Assembly: GCA_038118725.1 (NCBI GenBank)
Contig: JAYOIK010000022.1
Coordinates: forward strand, 1-64,000
Reading direction: 5' to 3'
DNA from: JADHLJ01 sp038118725
GTDB taxonomy: Bacteria; Pseudomonadota; Alphaproteobacteria; Thalassobaculales; Thalassobaculaceae
Length of the DNA stretch: 64,000 nt
Part shown: positions 7,293 through 16,932 of the stretch, in pieces
Numbering within the stretch: the stretch's first letter is position 1
How the letters are laid out: every line of letters begins with the position of its first letter
The notes under the pieces: model-generated
Told to the model about the DNA's origin: nothing
Database searches by the model: none
What the model saw: the letters and a program-made list of their open reading frames with translations, nothing else
Program-made: the position numbers and the translations under genes

Positions 7293-8531
7293 ATGAGCGC
7301 TGAATTCCTCCCATATGGACGACAGGTGATCGACGACGACGACGTCGCGGCGGTAGAGGCGGTGCTCCGTGGCGATTGGTTGACCACCGGGCCGAGTGTC
7401 GAGGCGTTCGAAGCTGCTTTCTCGGAACGTGTCCATGCTCGACACGCGGTCGCTTGCTCCAGCGGCACCGCCGGGCTGCACCTTTTGGCCCTGGCACATG
7501 GCCTCGGCCCTGGCGACGTAGTGGTCGTGCCGACGGTTACGTTCCTGGCAACCGCGAACGCCGCGCGCTATGTCGGCGCGGACGTGGTTTTCGCGGATAT
7601 TGATCCGGAAACCGGCCTGATGGACACGGAGCATTTCCTCGAAGCCGTCAAACGGGCGCCCGAGGGGGCGGTGAAAGCGGTGTTCCCCGTCCATTTGAAT
7701 GGGCATTGCGTTGACATGCCCGGCCTGAGGCAAGCCGCCGAAGGGCTTTTCGTGGCCGAGGACGCCTGCCATGCCCTTGGCGGTGATCAAGCCACGCGGG
7801 CGGGCGCGATGGTCCCGGTCGGGTCTTGCTCGAACAGCGACGCGGCGATGTTCTCGACCCACCCGGTAAAAGCCATCGCCACCGGAGAAGGCGGCGTGCT
7901 GACGACCAACGATGGCGCCATGGCGGACCGTCTGAGAAGGTTTCGCAATCATGGCATGGTGCGCGAAGCGGCGGCGTTTAAAAACCGTGACATGGCGTTC
8001 GAGAGCGGCGATGGCGTCGCCGCGCCCTGGTACTACGAGATGCACGAACCGGGTTTCAACTATCGTCTGAATGATCTGCAATGCGCCCTGGGGATCAGTC
8101 AGTTGCGCCGGCTTTCCGGTTTTGTCGAGCAGCGCCGCAAGTTGCGCGGCCGCTATGCCGTGCTTCTGAATGGGCTTGGCGCGCATGTCCGGCCTATCAC
8201 CGTCGCGAAGGGATGCGATCCGGCCTGGCATCTATCGGTGGCGCTCATTGATTTCGCGGCCCTGGACACCACCAGAAGTCAGGTCATGCGGCGATTGCGG
8301 GAGAAATCCATCGGTACCCAGGTCCACTATATTCCGGTTCACCTGCAGCCTTATTACCGTGACCGGTACGAGACACCGACGCTGCCGGGAGCCGAGCGGT
8401 ATTATGAGCGATGTTTGAGCCTTCCACTGTTTCCAACGATGGTGGAGAGCGATGTGGATCGCGTCGTCGAGGCGTTGGCCGAGGTGCTGGGACTTCAGGT
8501 CGCCGCCGATAGCACGGAGATGAAAACATGA
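7293..8531 (+). CDS. pseC: PseC-type UDP-4-keto-sugar aminotransferase
   Basis: A 412-residue DegT/DnrJ/EryC1 aminotransferase. The opening LPYGRQVIDDDDVAAVEAVL and GDWLTTGPSVEAFE are characteristic of PseC, which transfers an amino group to UDP-2-acetamido-2,6-dideoxy-beta-L-arabino-hexos-4-ulose in pseudaminic acid synthesis. The PLP lysine is in THPVKAIATGEGG (about 192), with DACHALG upstream. The start at 7293 has GAGG five bases before it; the longer frame from 7227 overlaps the adaptor gene without benefit. The next gene, the dehydratase making its substrate, overlaps by four bases. Confidence 0.88.
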   Translation: MSAEFLPYGRQVIDDDDVAAVEAVLRGDWLTTGPSVEAFEAAFSERVHARHAVACSSGTAGLHLLALAHGLGPGDVVVVPTVTFLATANAARYVGADVVFADIDPETGLMDTEHFLEAVKRAPEGAVKAVFPVHLNGHCVDMPGLRQAAEGLFVAEDACHALGGDQATRAGAMVPVGSCSNSDAAMFSTHPVKAIATGEGGVLTTNDGAMADRLRRFRNHGMVREAAAFKNRDMAFESGDGVAAPWYYEMHEPGFNYRLNDLQCALGISQLRRLSGFVEQRRKLRGRYAVLLNGLGAHVRPITVAKGCDPAWHLSVALIDFAALDTTRSQVMRRLREKSIGTQVHYIPVHLQPYYRDRYETPTLPGAERYYERCLSLPLFPTMVESDVDRVVEALAEVLGLQVAADSTEMKT

Positions 8532-9556
8532 GCGCCACGCATTTTCGCTTCGATGCCGATCAGATTGATCTCAACGGCAAGACCATTCTGGTGACCGGGG
8601 GAACCGGCTCGTTTGGTCGCGCTTTTATCCGCACTGTGTTGGAGAAATACGATCTGCGTCGCTGCATCGTGTTTTCCCGCGACGAACTGAAGCAATATGA
8701 GATGGCACAGGAGTTTCCAGCCGGCCCCGGGCGGCCGATCCGCTATTTCATCGGCGATGTACGCGACGTGGAGCGTCTAGAACTCGCCATGCGCGGCGTC
8801 GACTATGTCGTGCACGCCGCCGCCATGAAGCATGTGACGACAGCGGAATACAATCCGTTCGAATGCGTGAAAACCAACATCAACGGCGCGGAAAACGTCG
8901 TCATGGCGGCGATCCGAACGGGCGTGAAAAAAGTTATCGCGCTGTCGACGGACAAGGCGGCGAACCCGATCAATCTCTATGGCGCGACCAAGCTTGCCTC
9001 CGACAAGATTTTCGTCGCCGGCAATAATCTCTCGGGCGCCGGGGGCTGTGACTTTTCCGTCGTCCGCTACGGCAACGTGATCGGCTCTCGTGGCAGCGTG
9101 ATTCCGTTCTTCCAGAAACTGATCAGCGAGGGAGCGACTGAGCTGCCGATCACCGACGAACGCATGACGCGCTTCTGGATCACCCTGGAGCAGGGTGTCG
9201 CCTTCGTTCTGTCCTGCATGGAAATGATGCGTGGCGGCGAGATCTTCGTGCCAAAGATCACCTCGATGCGGGTGACCGACATGGCCCGGTGCATGGCGCC
9301 GGATCTGCCGCACAGGAATGTCGGCATCAGGGCCGGCGAAAAACTCCACGAGGTGATGATCTCCGAGGATGACGCGCGGGTGACCGTGGAACTGGATGAC
9401 AGATATGCCATTTTGGCGCCGTTTCTCGAGGCGCGAAATCAAGCCTATCTGGAGCGCGGCGCCAAACCCGTTGCCAGTGATTTTCGCTACGCCAGCGATA
9501 CCAACTCCGCCTGGCTTAGCCCGGAGGAGCTGCGGAAGATGATCGCGGCGCTCTGA
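8528..9556 (+). CDS. pseB: PseB-type UDP-GlcNAc 4,6-dehydratase (inverting)
   Basis: A 342-residue extended short-chain dehydrogenase with NAD-binding GGTGSFG (about 24-30), HAAAMKHV and the catalytic YGATKLASDK motif. This is the PseB/FlaA1 signature for the first step of pseudaminic acid formation from UDP-GlcNAc. It is coupled to pseC (ATGA overlap) but in reversed pathway order. Later pathway genes (pseH, pseG, pseI, pseF) are not in the window. Placement behind a type I exporter suggests co-expression of sugar precursor synthesis with an exported surface protein, or flagellin glycosylation under shared sigma-54 control; both are inference. Confidence 0.9.
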   Translation: MSATHFRFDADQIDLNGKTILVTGGTGSFGRAFIRTVLEKYDLRRCIVFSRDELKQYEMAQEFPAGPGRPIRYFIGDVRDVERLELAMRGVDYVVHAAAMKHVTTAEYNPFECVKTNINGAENVVMAAIRTGVKKVIALSTDKAANPINLYGATKLASDKIFVAGNNLSGAGGCDFSVVRYGNVIGSRGSVIPFFQKLISEGATELPITDERMTRFWITLEQGVAFVLSCMEMMRGGEIFVPKITSMRVTDMARCMAPDLPHRNVGIRAGEKLHEVMISEDDARVTVELDDRYAILAPFLEARNQAYLERGAKPVASDFRYASDTNSAWLSPEELRKMIAAL

Positions 9557-9678
9557 CGAAAAAGCTCTGATTGATTCAGAAAGTTCTGTTTGCGTCTCTT
9601 CTGTCGCGCCCAAGCGAGATTTAGCCGAACAACAGGCGTAGTGGCGGCTTTTTGAAACCCCGTCGCGGGACCCTCGTC

Positions 9679-10941
9679 ATGCCGGCCTTCTCTCCTTCGA
9701 TCCTCGCTCTCCTGGTCAGCGTCGCCCTGGTCTGGACGGCTAACGGCCTCAGCTTTACCTTGCTCGCCATCCGCTTGAACGCCGAGGGATTTTCCACGTC
9801 CGATGTCGGTTTGGTGACCACCGGATACTTCGTGGGGCAATTGCTCGGCGCGATGGTGTGCGGTCGGATGATCGAGGGTGTTGGTCATGTCCGTGCCTTT
9901 GCCGCCTTTGCCTCGATCATCTCGGCGAGCGTGATCGGCTACGCGCTTCACGTGGATCTCTATGTCTGGACCGCGATCCGGATTCTGCATGGATTCTGCA
10001 TCGCGGGATCGGTCATGGTCGCCGAGAGTTGGCTGAACGGCGCGACATCCAATCAAGGTCGGGGCCGATTGCTGGCGGTCTATACGATCATTCAATACCT
10101 GGCGATGAGCGCGGGTCAGCAGTTCCTGAATCTACAGGAACCAACCAGTTTCGTGCTGTTCACCGTGGCCTCGATCCTGTTCTCGCTAGCTCTGGTGCCC
10201 TTGGTCTTGTCTCGGTCGGTGACCGCCGGCGAGGTGGCACCGTCTCGTCTGGGCATTCTGAAGCTGATCGAGATCTCGCCATTGGGAGTGATTGGGTGTT
10301 TCGCCGGAGGGGCGTTGGTTGCGATCCTCATGGGGTTGATGCCGGTCTATCTGAGTGACTTGACCTATGGCGTATCCGATATCGCTCTGTTCATGAGTGT
10401 GACGATTTTGGGTGGCTTGGTGGTGCAGTATCCTATTGGGCGCGCCTCGGACCTGTTTGACCGACGCACGGTGATCGCCTTGACCTTGTTCGCCGGCGGT
10501 GGTGTCTGTTTCGCCATTGCCCTGGTCCCTGATCTTGGTTTTTGGGCGCTAGCCGGGATGACCATCCTCTATGGCGGCATTGTTTACGCGCTCTATCCAC
10601 TGGCGGTCTCGCACGCAAACGACTATCTCGACCCGGCGGATCTCGTCGCGGCCAGCGCCGGGCTGATCATGGCGATGGCGGTCGGCGCGGCGATTGGCCC
10701 GCTCGCCACGGCGGTGGTGATGGAGGAAATCGGGCCGGACGGGCTCTATATCTTCAGCGGCGCGATCTGTATCTCGCTCGGCGGTTTCGCGGTTTACCGA
10801 ATGACCCGCCGGCCCGCGGTCTCCAACGAGGAGCAAGGGCCTTACGTCCTGCTGTCCCGCACCACGGCGGCATCGGTCGAGTTGGACCCACGCGCCGACC
10901 TCGAGGGCGAGGGGCCGCTGGAAGCCGACTACCAGAACTGA
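9679..10941 (+). CDS. MFS transporter, YcaD-like
   Basis: A 420-residue major facilitator with twelve predicted helices. The first pair of helices is joined by GYFVGQLLGAMVCGRMIEGVG, the usual motif A position, and a long hydrophilic tail ends LEADYQN. It resembles the YcaD-type uncharacterised transporters; the substrate is unknown. I take ATG 9679 as start because the longer frame begins with TTG at 9652 and adds only nine basic residues. It is separated from pseB by about 120 bases and converges on the sulfite dehydrogenase genes. Confidence 0.82.
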   Translation: MPAFSPSILALLVSVALVWTANGLSFTLLAIRLNAEGFSTSDVGLVTTGYFVGQLLGAMVCGRMIEGVGHVRAFAAFASIISASVIGYALHVDLYVWTAIRILHGFCIAGSVMVAESWLNGATSNQGRGRLLAVYTIIQYLAMSAGQQFLNLQEPTSFVLFTVASILFSLALVPLVLSRSVTAGEVAPSRLGILKLIEISPLGVIGCFAGGALVAILMGLMPVYLSDLTYGVSDIALFMSVTILGGLVVQYPIGRASDLFDRRTVIALTLFAGGGVCFAIALVPDLGFWALAGMTILYGGIVYALYPLAVSHANDYLDPADLVAASAGLIMAMAVGAAIGPLATAVVMEEIGPDGLYIFSGAICISLGGFAVYRMTRRPAVSNEEQGPYVLLSRTTAASVELDPRADLEGEGPLEADYQN

Positions 10942-10946
10942 GGGGG

Positions 10947-10963
10947 CGCCGCTTCCCGCGGCG
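10947..10963. terminator. Hairpin between convergent genes
   Basis: CGCCGC and GCGGCG flank a five-base loop in the 27-bp gap between the convergent MFS and soeC stops. There is no T-run, so it is at most a weak or Rho-assisted bidirectional end. Confidence 0.3.
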
Positions 10964-10968
10964 TCGCG

Positions 10969-11922
10969 TCAGGCGGTCTCGGCGCCGTAGTAGAGCGTCA
11001 CCACGTGCCGGGCCTCGGCGAAGAACAACCACCGCTCGACCAGGGAGCCGATGCCCGCCGAGACCACGGTCGCCAGGGTCAACAGGATCAGTAGGGCTTG
11101 TCCATCAACCATCGAGGCGAGCAAGGTCAGCAGCAACGGGACCGCGAACAACAAGGTCAGGGTCACCTGGCGAAGCTTGGTGGCATGTTTGCGAGCGACC
11201 CGAAAGCCCATCTCGCGCATGACGAAGTTTTCCGAGGTATTCGGTGCGTCAAGCAATCGAACCTTCTCGTTCGGGGCGCCGAGGCCGGTGGCGGTGCTGG
11301 AGGTGGATTCCGCCGGCCCATCGTCGATCGAGCGCCAATAGGTCATTTTCAGCATGCCGGTGACCACCGCCAGCGCGAGAATGACCCAGGCGATCTCCTG
11401 CATGAAGACGCCGAAGGCCGCGGTCAAAAAGCCGGTGAGGATGGCCCCGCCCAACAGACCGATGAGGATGTAGAGAGGCACCACCCGACCGTCGCGCCAT
11501 TGCCGGATGGTCGGCAGCGACGCGTAGATCTTGCCGGTCGAATAGATCGTCACGAGGGACAGGACACTGGCGATCAGGCCGCATAGTTTCCAGTTAACGC
11601 CGATCATCTCCGGCGCGACGAAGCCGAGAAAGAACAGGACCGCCGGGATGTATGTCACAAGCGCGAACAGGCCCTCCCTGGAAAGCCAGGATGACCGCCA
11701 TTGCGAAATCGCGCGCCAGGCTCGCTCCGGATGCCCGAGATGCGCGGTGGAACACAGCAAGCCGCCCGTGATCAATACAAGCGCCAGTCCAATCGCGCAG
11801 GCGATGATCTCGCTATCCGCCGGAAGCCATCCATTGGCCGCGAAAAAACCCGTCAGCGCCAAAAGGCCATAGCCGGCCCCCGACGCGGTGGTGAAGATGA
11901 TGACCGAAAACGCGGGATGCAT
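10969..11922 (-). CDS. soeC: Sulfite dehydrogenase membrane anchor SoeC (DmsC family)
   Basis: A 317-residue integral membrane protein with eight to nine hydrophobic segments and the DmsC-like motif CSTAHLGHPERAWRAI (about 57-72). In SoeABC it anchors the cytoplasmic sulfite-oxidising module and passes electrons to quinone. It starts twelve bases after the soeB stop, so the three subunits form one operon in the order A, B, C. DmsC-type anchors also serve other molybdoenzymes; the assignment rests on the SoeA and SoeB partners and on nearby sulfite exporter genes. Confidence 0.82.
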   Translation of the reverse strand: MHPAFSVIIFTTASGAGYGLLALTGFFAANGWLPADSEIIACAIGLALVLITGGLLCSTAHLGHPERAWRAISQWRSSWLSREGLFALVTYIPAVLFFLGFVAPEMIGVNWKLCGLIASVLSLVTIYSTGKIYASLPTIRQWRDGRVVPLYILIGLLGGAILTGFLTAAFGVFMQEIAWVILALAVVTGMLKMTYWRSIDDGPAESTSSTATGLGAPNEKVRLLDAPNTSENFVMREMGFRVARKHATKLRQVTLTLLFAVPLLLTLLASMVDGQALLILLTLATVVSAGIGSLVERWLFFAEARHVVTLYYGAETA

Positions 11923-11934
11923 CGTCCTCTCCCC

Positions 11935-12741
11935 CTAGCGTGATAGAACCGAGTCGACCCAGCGCAGCAAGGCGCCCCCGACTCCGTCCGGTTTTGGATT
12001 GGCCTCGTTTTGGGCCTGTGCCGCAAGCGCCGCGAGCGATACCGGCGCGTCATTCTCGCCGCCCTTGTCGCGGCGCGCCCGGGGCGGCAGATACTTATTG
12101 GTCGGCTTGTAGCCCATCTCCGGCATCAGATCGTAACCTTGACGCTTCTTGACCAGAACCGAGACATCGGAGTTGGGGTCGCCGAGATCGCCGAAATGCC
12201 GCGCGCCGGCCGGACAGGTCGCGACGCAGGCCGGAACCCGATCAACTTCCTCGAGGTTCTCGTTGTAGATCTTGTCGACGCAAAGCGTGCATTTCTTCAT
12301 CACGCCGTCGGTGTGATCATATTCGCGGGCGCCGTAGGGACAGGCCCAGGAACACAGCTTGCAGCCGATGCAGGTGTCCGGGTTGACCAGGACGATGCCG
12401 TCTTCCTCGCGCTTGTAGGACGCGCCGGTCGGACAGACGGTCACGCAAGCCGGCTCCTCGCAATGCAGGCAGGAACGGGGGAAATGAACGGTGCGGCTCG
12501 CCTCGGCCTCGCCGACCTCGAAGGTGTGGACTCGGTTGAACCAGACACCCCAGGCCCCGGCATCGTCGCCGTCGTGGCTTTCGGTGCCGGAATAGGCGTT
12601 CCAGTCGGTCATCGGCGCCGAGTGGCCGCCGGCGTTCCATTCCTTGCAGTTCACCGCGCAGGCATGGCAGCCGACGCAGATATCAAGGTCAATCACCAGG
12701 CCGAGCTTGGTCGCGCTTTGTGTCGTGGGAAGACTGGTCAT
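11935..12741 (-). CDS. soeB: Sulfite dehydrogenase iron-sulfur subunit SoeB
   Basis: A 268-residue ferredoxin-like electron-transfer subunit with four cysteine clusters: CVGCHACAVNC, CLHCEEPACVTVC, CIGCKLCSWAC and CTLC paired with CVATC. These bind four [4Fe-4S] centres linking SoeA to the membrane subunit. The start at 12741 shares one base with the soeA stop (TGATG), while the longer frame to 12888 would run deep into soeA. No Tat or Sec signal is present, consistent with a cytoplasmic location. Confidence 0.88.
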   Translation of the reverse strand: MTSLPTTQSATKLGLVIDLDICVGCHACAVNCKEWNAGGHSAPMTDWNAYSGTESHDGDDAGAWGVWFNRVHTFEVGEAEASRTVHFPRSCLHCEEPACVTVCPTGASYKREEDGIVLVNPDTCIGCKLCSWACPYGAREYDHTDGVMKKCTLCVDKIYNENLEEVDRVPACVATCPAGARHFGDLGDPNSDVSVLVKKRQGYDLMPEMGYKPTNKYLPPRARRDKGGENDAPVSLAALAAQAQNEANPKPDGVGGALLRWVDSVLSR

Positions 12742-15620
12742 CACTTGCCTCCCTTCGCGCCAAATCGAAGCACCCCGCCACCACGTGGGACCGTGGCGAC
12801 CGGTTTCAGCGCGTCGAATTGTGGTTCGGACACCACGCCAGGCTTGTCGTCCGCGGCTTTCTCCACCTTCACCCGCAGGTCGAACCACGCCGCCTGGCCG
12901 GTTATCGGGTCGGCGTTCGCATAGCGATGGCCGCCGCCTTTCTCCGGGAGCAACTCCGAGATCACGTGGTTCAGCAGAAATCCCTTATTGGCTTCCGGCG
13001 CGTCGGTCGCGAGGTTCCAGGCGCCCTTGCGCTTGCCGATCGCGTTCCAGGTCCAGACCGTGTCCTCGTTCACGCCCTCCATCAGGCGGCACTGTACCTT
13101 GATGGTGCCCTGGTTCGAGGTGACCTGCACCCAATCGTCGTCGGCGATGCCGAGCTTCTCCGCTCGCGCCCGGCTGATATAGAGCCGGTTGTAGCCGTGA
13201 ATCTGCCGCAGCCAGGCGTTTTGCGAGCCCCAGGAGTGATACATCGCCATCGGGCGCTGGGTGAGCGCGTGCATCGGAAAGGCGTCGGTATCGACCTCGG
13301 CTTCCTCAAAAGGCGTGTACCAGATCGGCAGCGGGTCGAAATAGGTCTTCACCCGATCGCGATGCTCGTCCGGCGGCTGAATATCACCATGGCCCTCGGC
13401 GGCGAGGCGGAACTTCTGCATCGCCTCCACATAGACCTGCAGGACGATCTGGTTCGGCGCGCCGATCAGACCCATGGCCGTGGCCTTGTCGAGATAGGCC
13501 TGGTTGGAGTGCTTGAAATAGCGCTCGGTGGGCTCGAACTCGTGGCGCCAGAAACATTGGTTCTCGACATATTGTTCGAGCTGTTTCGGGTTCACCGCGC
13601 CCTTGCCCTCTGACTTGCCGTCCTCGCCCCGGAAACCGGCCAGCGGTCCGACACCGGGCGCGCGCTCGTGATTGACGATATAATCCGGGTAGCCGCCCGG
13701 GAATTTCGCGCCGCCATCCTCGTTGGTGAAAGCCGGCAGGCCGAGGCGTGTCCCGAGATCGATCAGTACGTCCTGAAACGGGCGTACATCGCGGTCCGGC
13801 GCCACGACGGGCTGGCGGATCGAGTCCGCCACGCCGTCGGCGTCACAGATCGGACGGTCCAGAAGCGAGATGCAGTCCCAGCGCTCCAGATAAGTCGTGT
13901 CCGGCAGGATCAGATCCGCATAAGGGATGGTTTCCGAGAAGAACGCGTCTGAATAGATGATCCTCGGGATCTTGTACTCGCCCGTCGCCTCGTCCTTGTC
14001 GGTCAGCATGGCGATCGTGTCGGGCACGTTCATCGACGAGTTCCAGCCCATGTTCGCCATGTACATGAACAAGGTGTCGATCGGATATGGATCGCCCTTG
14101 TGGGCGTTGCTGATCACCAAGTGCATCAGGCCATGGGCCGACATCGGCGCTTCCCAGGAAAACGCCCGGTCGATTCGCGCGGGGGAGCCGTCCTCCTGGA
14201 CCAACAGATCCTCGGGTCCGGTGGTGAAGCCGAGCGGCGGGCCGGGCATCGGGGTTTCGGGCTTGATCTGGTCGGGCTTGCCCGCGGGCTTGAGCGGTGG
14301 TGGCGCCGGCTTGGGAAAGGGCGGCTTGTAACGGAAACCGCCGGGGACATCGATGCTGCCGATCAGGATCTGCAAGAGATGCAAGGCCCGGCAGGTATGA
14401 AAGCCGTTGGAATGGGCGGAGATCCCGCGCATCGCGTGCATGGCGACCGGTCGACCGATCATCTTGTCATGCTTGCGTCCGGCCCAGTCCGTCCACTCCA
14501 CGTCCAGCTCGATGCTTTCCTGGAACGCCACATGCGCTAGTTCGGCGGCCAGCCGCCTGATCACCTCGGCCTTGACGCCGCAGCGTTCGGCGACCGCGTC
14601 GGGGCTGTACTCGGCGTCCATGTAGCGCTCGGCCAACAGCTGGAACGCCGGGACCGCCTTGCGACCGTCCGGCAAGGTGAAGGTACCGACCATCGCCGGG
14701 GTGATCTCGCTCGCCGTCGCCGGAGCCACCGCGTCGGCGGTTTTGTTCCAGGAAAGCGGGCGGCCCTCGTCATCGCGGGCGAACAGACCATGATCCGCGG
14801 CGCCCTCGTCCTGGATCACCAGCCAGGGCGCGTTGGTGTAGCGCACGAGATAGTCGAGATCGACCTGATCGGCATGTAGCAATTCATGGATGATCGCCAT
14901 CACCAGCAAGCCGTCGGTGCCGGGCCGCACGCCGACCCACTCGTCGGCGATCGCCGAATAGCCGGTCTTGACCGGATTGACGGAGACGAACTTGGCGCCC
15001 CGGGTCTTGAGCTTGCCGAGGCCGATCTTGATCGGGTTGGAGTCGTGATCCTCGGCGACGCCGAACATCATGAAGTATTTGGTGTGCTCCCAATCCGGCT
15101 CACCGAACTCCCAGAATGAACCGCCGATCGTGTACAGCCCCGCCGCCGCCATGTTGACCGAGCAGAAACCGCCATGGGCCGCGTGGTTGGGGGTACCGAA
15201 CTGGCTGGCCCAAAAGCCTGTAAGGCCCTGGCTTTGATCGCGTCCGGTGAAAAACGCCAGCTTGCGCGGATCGGTTTCGCGGAGCGGCTTCAGCCAACTC
15301 ACCGCGGTCTCCAACGCCTCTTCCCATTCGATCTCCTCGAACTCGCCGGAACCGCGCGGGCCGACTCGCTTCAACGGCTTGGTCAGGCGCGCCGGGGAAT
15401 AGTGCTGCATGATCCCCGCGGACCCCTTGGCGCAGAGCACCCCCCGGTTCACCGGGTGGTTCTTGTTGCCCTCGATATAGCGGACCTTGCCGTCCTTCAT
15501 GTGAACCTTGATGCCGCAGCGGCAGGCGCACATGTAACAGGTCGTGTACTTGACCTCGTCGGAAACCGGCGGCGAGGTGTCGACGGTCTCGCGCACCGTC
15601 TCGAAGGGATTCAGGCTCAT
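12741..15620 (-). CDS. soeA: Sulfite dehydrogenase molybdopterin subunit SoeA
   Basis: A 959-residue bis-MGD oxidoreductase of the DMSO reductase superfamily. An N-terminal [4Fe-4S] site CYMCACRCGIKV with the distal Cys in GVLCAKG is followed by the molybdopterin domains and a C-terminal cofactor-binding region (LTQRPMAMYHSWGSQNAWLR). The length, lack of a twin-arginine signal and the SoeB/SoeC partners fit the cytoplasmic sulfite-oxidising SoeABC rather than periplasmic tetrathionate or thiosulfate reductases. The reaction would be sulfite to sulfate with electrons to quinone. ATG 15620 is chosen because a purine-rich GGAAATTCC precedes it and family homology begins there; the frame extends upstream to 15722 without homology. 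Confidence 0.85.
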   Translation of the reverse strand: MSLNPFETVRETVDTSPPVSDEVKYTTCYMCACRCGIKVHMKDGKVRYIEGNKNHPVNRGVLCAKGSAGIMQHYSPARLTKPLKRVGPRGSGEFEEIEWEEALETAVSWLKPLRETDPRKLAFFTGRDQSQGLTGFWASQFGTPNHAAHGGFCSVNMAAAGLYTIGGSFWEFGEPDWEHTKYFMMFGVAEDHDSNPIKIGLGKLKTRGAKFVSVNPVKTGYSAIADEWVGVRPGTDGLLVMAIIHELLHADQVDLDYLVRYTNAPWLVIQDEGAADHGLFARDDEGRPLSWNKTADAVAPATASEITPAMVGTFTLPDGRKAVPAFQLLAERYMDAEYSPDAVAERCGVKAEVIRRLAAELAHVAFQESIELDVEWTDWAGRKHDKMIGRPVAMHAMRGISAHSNGFHTCRALHLLQILIGSIDVPGGFRYKPPFPKPAPPPLKPAGKPDQIKPETPMPGPPLGFTTGPEDLLVQEDGSPARIDRAFSWEAPMSAHGLMHLVISNAHKGDPYPIDTLFMYMANMGWNSSMNVPDTIAMLTDKDEATGEYKIPRIIYSDAFFSETIPYADLILPDTTYLERWDCISLLDRPICDADGVADSIRQPVVAPDRDVRPFQDVLIDLGTRLGLPAFTNEDGGAKFPGGYPDYIVNHERAPGVGPLAGFRGEDGKSEGKGAVNPKQLEQYVENQCFWRHEFEPTERYFKHSNQAYLDKATAMGLIGAPNQIVLQVYVEAMQKFRLAAEGHGDIQPPDEHRDRVKTYFDPLPIWYTPFEEAEVDTDAFPMHALTQRPMAMYHSWGSQNAWLRQIHGYNRLYISRARAEKLGIADDDWVQVTSNQGTIKVQCRLMEGVNEDTVWTWNAIGKRKGAWNLATDAPEANKGFLLNHVISELLPEKGGGHRYANADPITGQAAWFDLRVKVEKAADDKPGVVSEPQFDALKPVATVPRGGGVLRFGAKGGK

Positions 15621-15826
15621 GGAATTTCCGCGATAGGGGCACCAAAAAATCTCAAGATCACTGTTGCCTGCTCGCGCTTGTCGGGTCAAGGGATCGGTGG
15701 GATTGATCCGCTGGCGGCTCAACGGTTTCGCCGGTCGTTGGTTTAGCGGCTCGTGGGGATTTCCAGCCCCGCCGTTTCATGTAGATTGTCGCGCGCGAGC
15801 CCCGCCCCTTTGATTGGAGATCCTTC

Positions 15827-16900
15827 ATGCGCCAATACCGTATCGCCGCCATCCCTGGAGACGGGATCGGAACCGAGGTTATCGAGGCCGGTGTCGAGGT
15901 TGTTCAGGCCCTGGCCAAGCGGGACGGTGGGTTCGAACTCGCGGTCGAGAACTTCGACTGGGGCACTGACTATTATCTCAAGCATGGCAGGATGATGCCG
16001 GAAGACGGGCTTGACGCGTTGAAGCCGTTCGACGCGATCTATTTCGGCTCGGCGGGTGATCCGAGGGTGCCGGATCATATCTCGCTCTGGGGCCTGCGCT
16101 TGGCGATCTGTCAGCCCTTTGATCAATACGCCAATGTGCGGCCCTCGCGTCTGCTGCCGGGTATCGACGGGCCGCTAAAGGGGGTTCAGCCCGAGGATCT
16201 GGACTGGGTGATCGTGCGCGAGAACACCGAGGGAGAGTATGCCGGCGCCGGTGGGCGGGTGCATCGCGGCCATCCCGAGGAAGTCGGCATGGACGTGACG
16301 GTCTTCACCCGAACCGGCGTCGAGCGGATTCAGCGCTTTGCCCTGGAGCTCGCCCGCTCGCGTCCGGCCAAGCATCTGACCCTGGTCACCAAGTCCAACG
16401 CCCAACGCCACGGCATGGTGATGTGGGATGACGTGTTCGAGGAAATCCGCGGCGACTATCCGGATCTGGAGATCGACAAGATGTTGGTCGACGCCATGAC
16501 CACGCGGATGGTGCTGAACCCTAAATCGATAGACGTGGTGGTGGCGACCAATCTACACGCCGACGTCTTGAGCGATCTCGCGGCGGCGCTGAGCGGCAGC
16601 ATGGGGATCGCGCCGACGGGGAACCTCAACCCCGAGCGAAAGTATCCCTCGATGTTCGAGCCGATCCACGGCTCCGCCTTCGACATCATGGGCAAGGGGG
16701 TGGCCAATCCGATCGGTGCCTTTTGGTCGGCCTCGATGATGCTGGAGCATATCGGCGAGCCCAAGGCGGCGGCGGCGCTGATGGGCGCCATCGAGGCCTT
16801 CGCGGCGCGGGGCGAGCACATGCCCCGTGACCTCGGCGGCGAGGCCGGCACGCGCGAGGTCACGGACGCGATCATCGGCCTGATCGAGGGACGGAATTAG
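15827..16900 (+). CDS. Tartrate/D-malate dehydrogenase-type decarboxylating dehydrogenase
   Basis: A 357-residue member of the isocitrate/isopropylmalate dehydrogenase family with opening IPGDGIGTEV, the substrate loop LRLAICQPFDQYANVRPSRL (about 90-109), VRENTEGEY and the metal-binding DAMTTRMV. The GSAGDPRVPDH segment points to the tartrate dehydrogenase/D-malate dehydrogenase (TtuC/DmlA) branch rather than LeuB. It would oxidatively decarboxylate a 2-hydroxy diacid with NAD. It is single, divergent from soeA and convergent with the UspA gene. D-malate versus tartrate preference cannot be decided here. Confidence 0.82.
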   Translation: MRQYRIAAIPGDGIGTEVIEAGVEVVQALAKRDGGFELAVENFDWGTDYYLKHGRMMPEDGLDALKPFDAIYFGSAGDPRVPDHISLWGLRLAICQPFDQYANVRPSRLLPGIDGPLKGVQPEDLDWVIVRENTEGEYAGAGGRVHRGHPEEVGMDVTVFTRTGVERIQRFALELARSRPAKHLTLVTKSNAQRHGMVMWDDVFEEIRGDYPDLEIDKMLVDAMTTRMVLNPKSIDVVVATNLHADVLSDLAAALSGSMGIAPTGNLNPERKYPSMFEPIHGSAFDIMGKGVANPIGAFWSASMMLEHIGEPKAAAALMGAIEAFAARGEHMPRDLGGEAGTREVTDAIIGLIEGRN

Positions 16901-16932
16901 CGATAGCGGGAGTGATGTTGGCGTGTCGGCCT

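Noticed and set aside
12010..12924. 304-residue plus-strand open frame across soeB
   Set aside because: Shadow of the four-cluster ferredoxin gene on the minus strand; no ribosome site or known motif.
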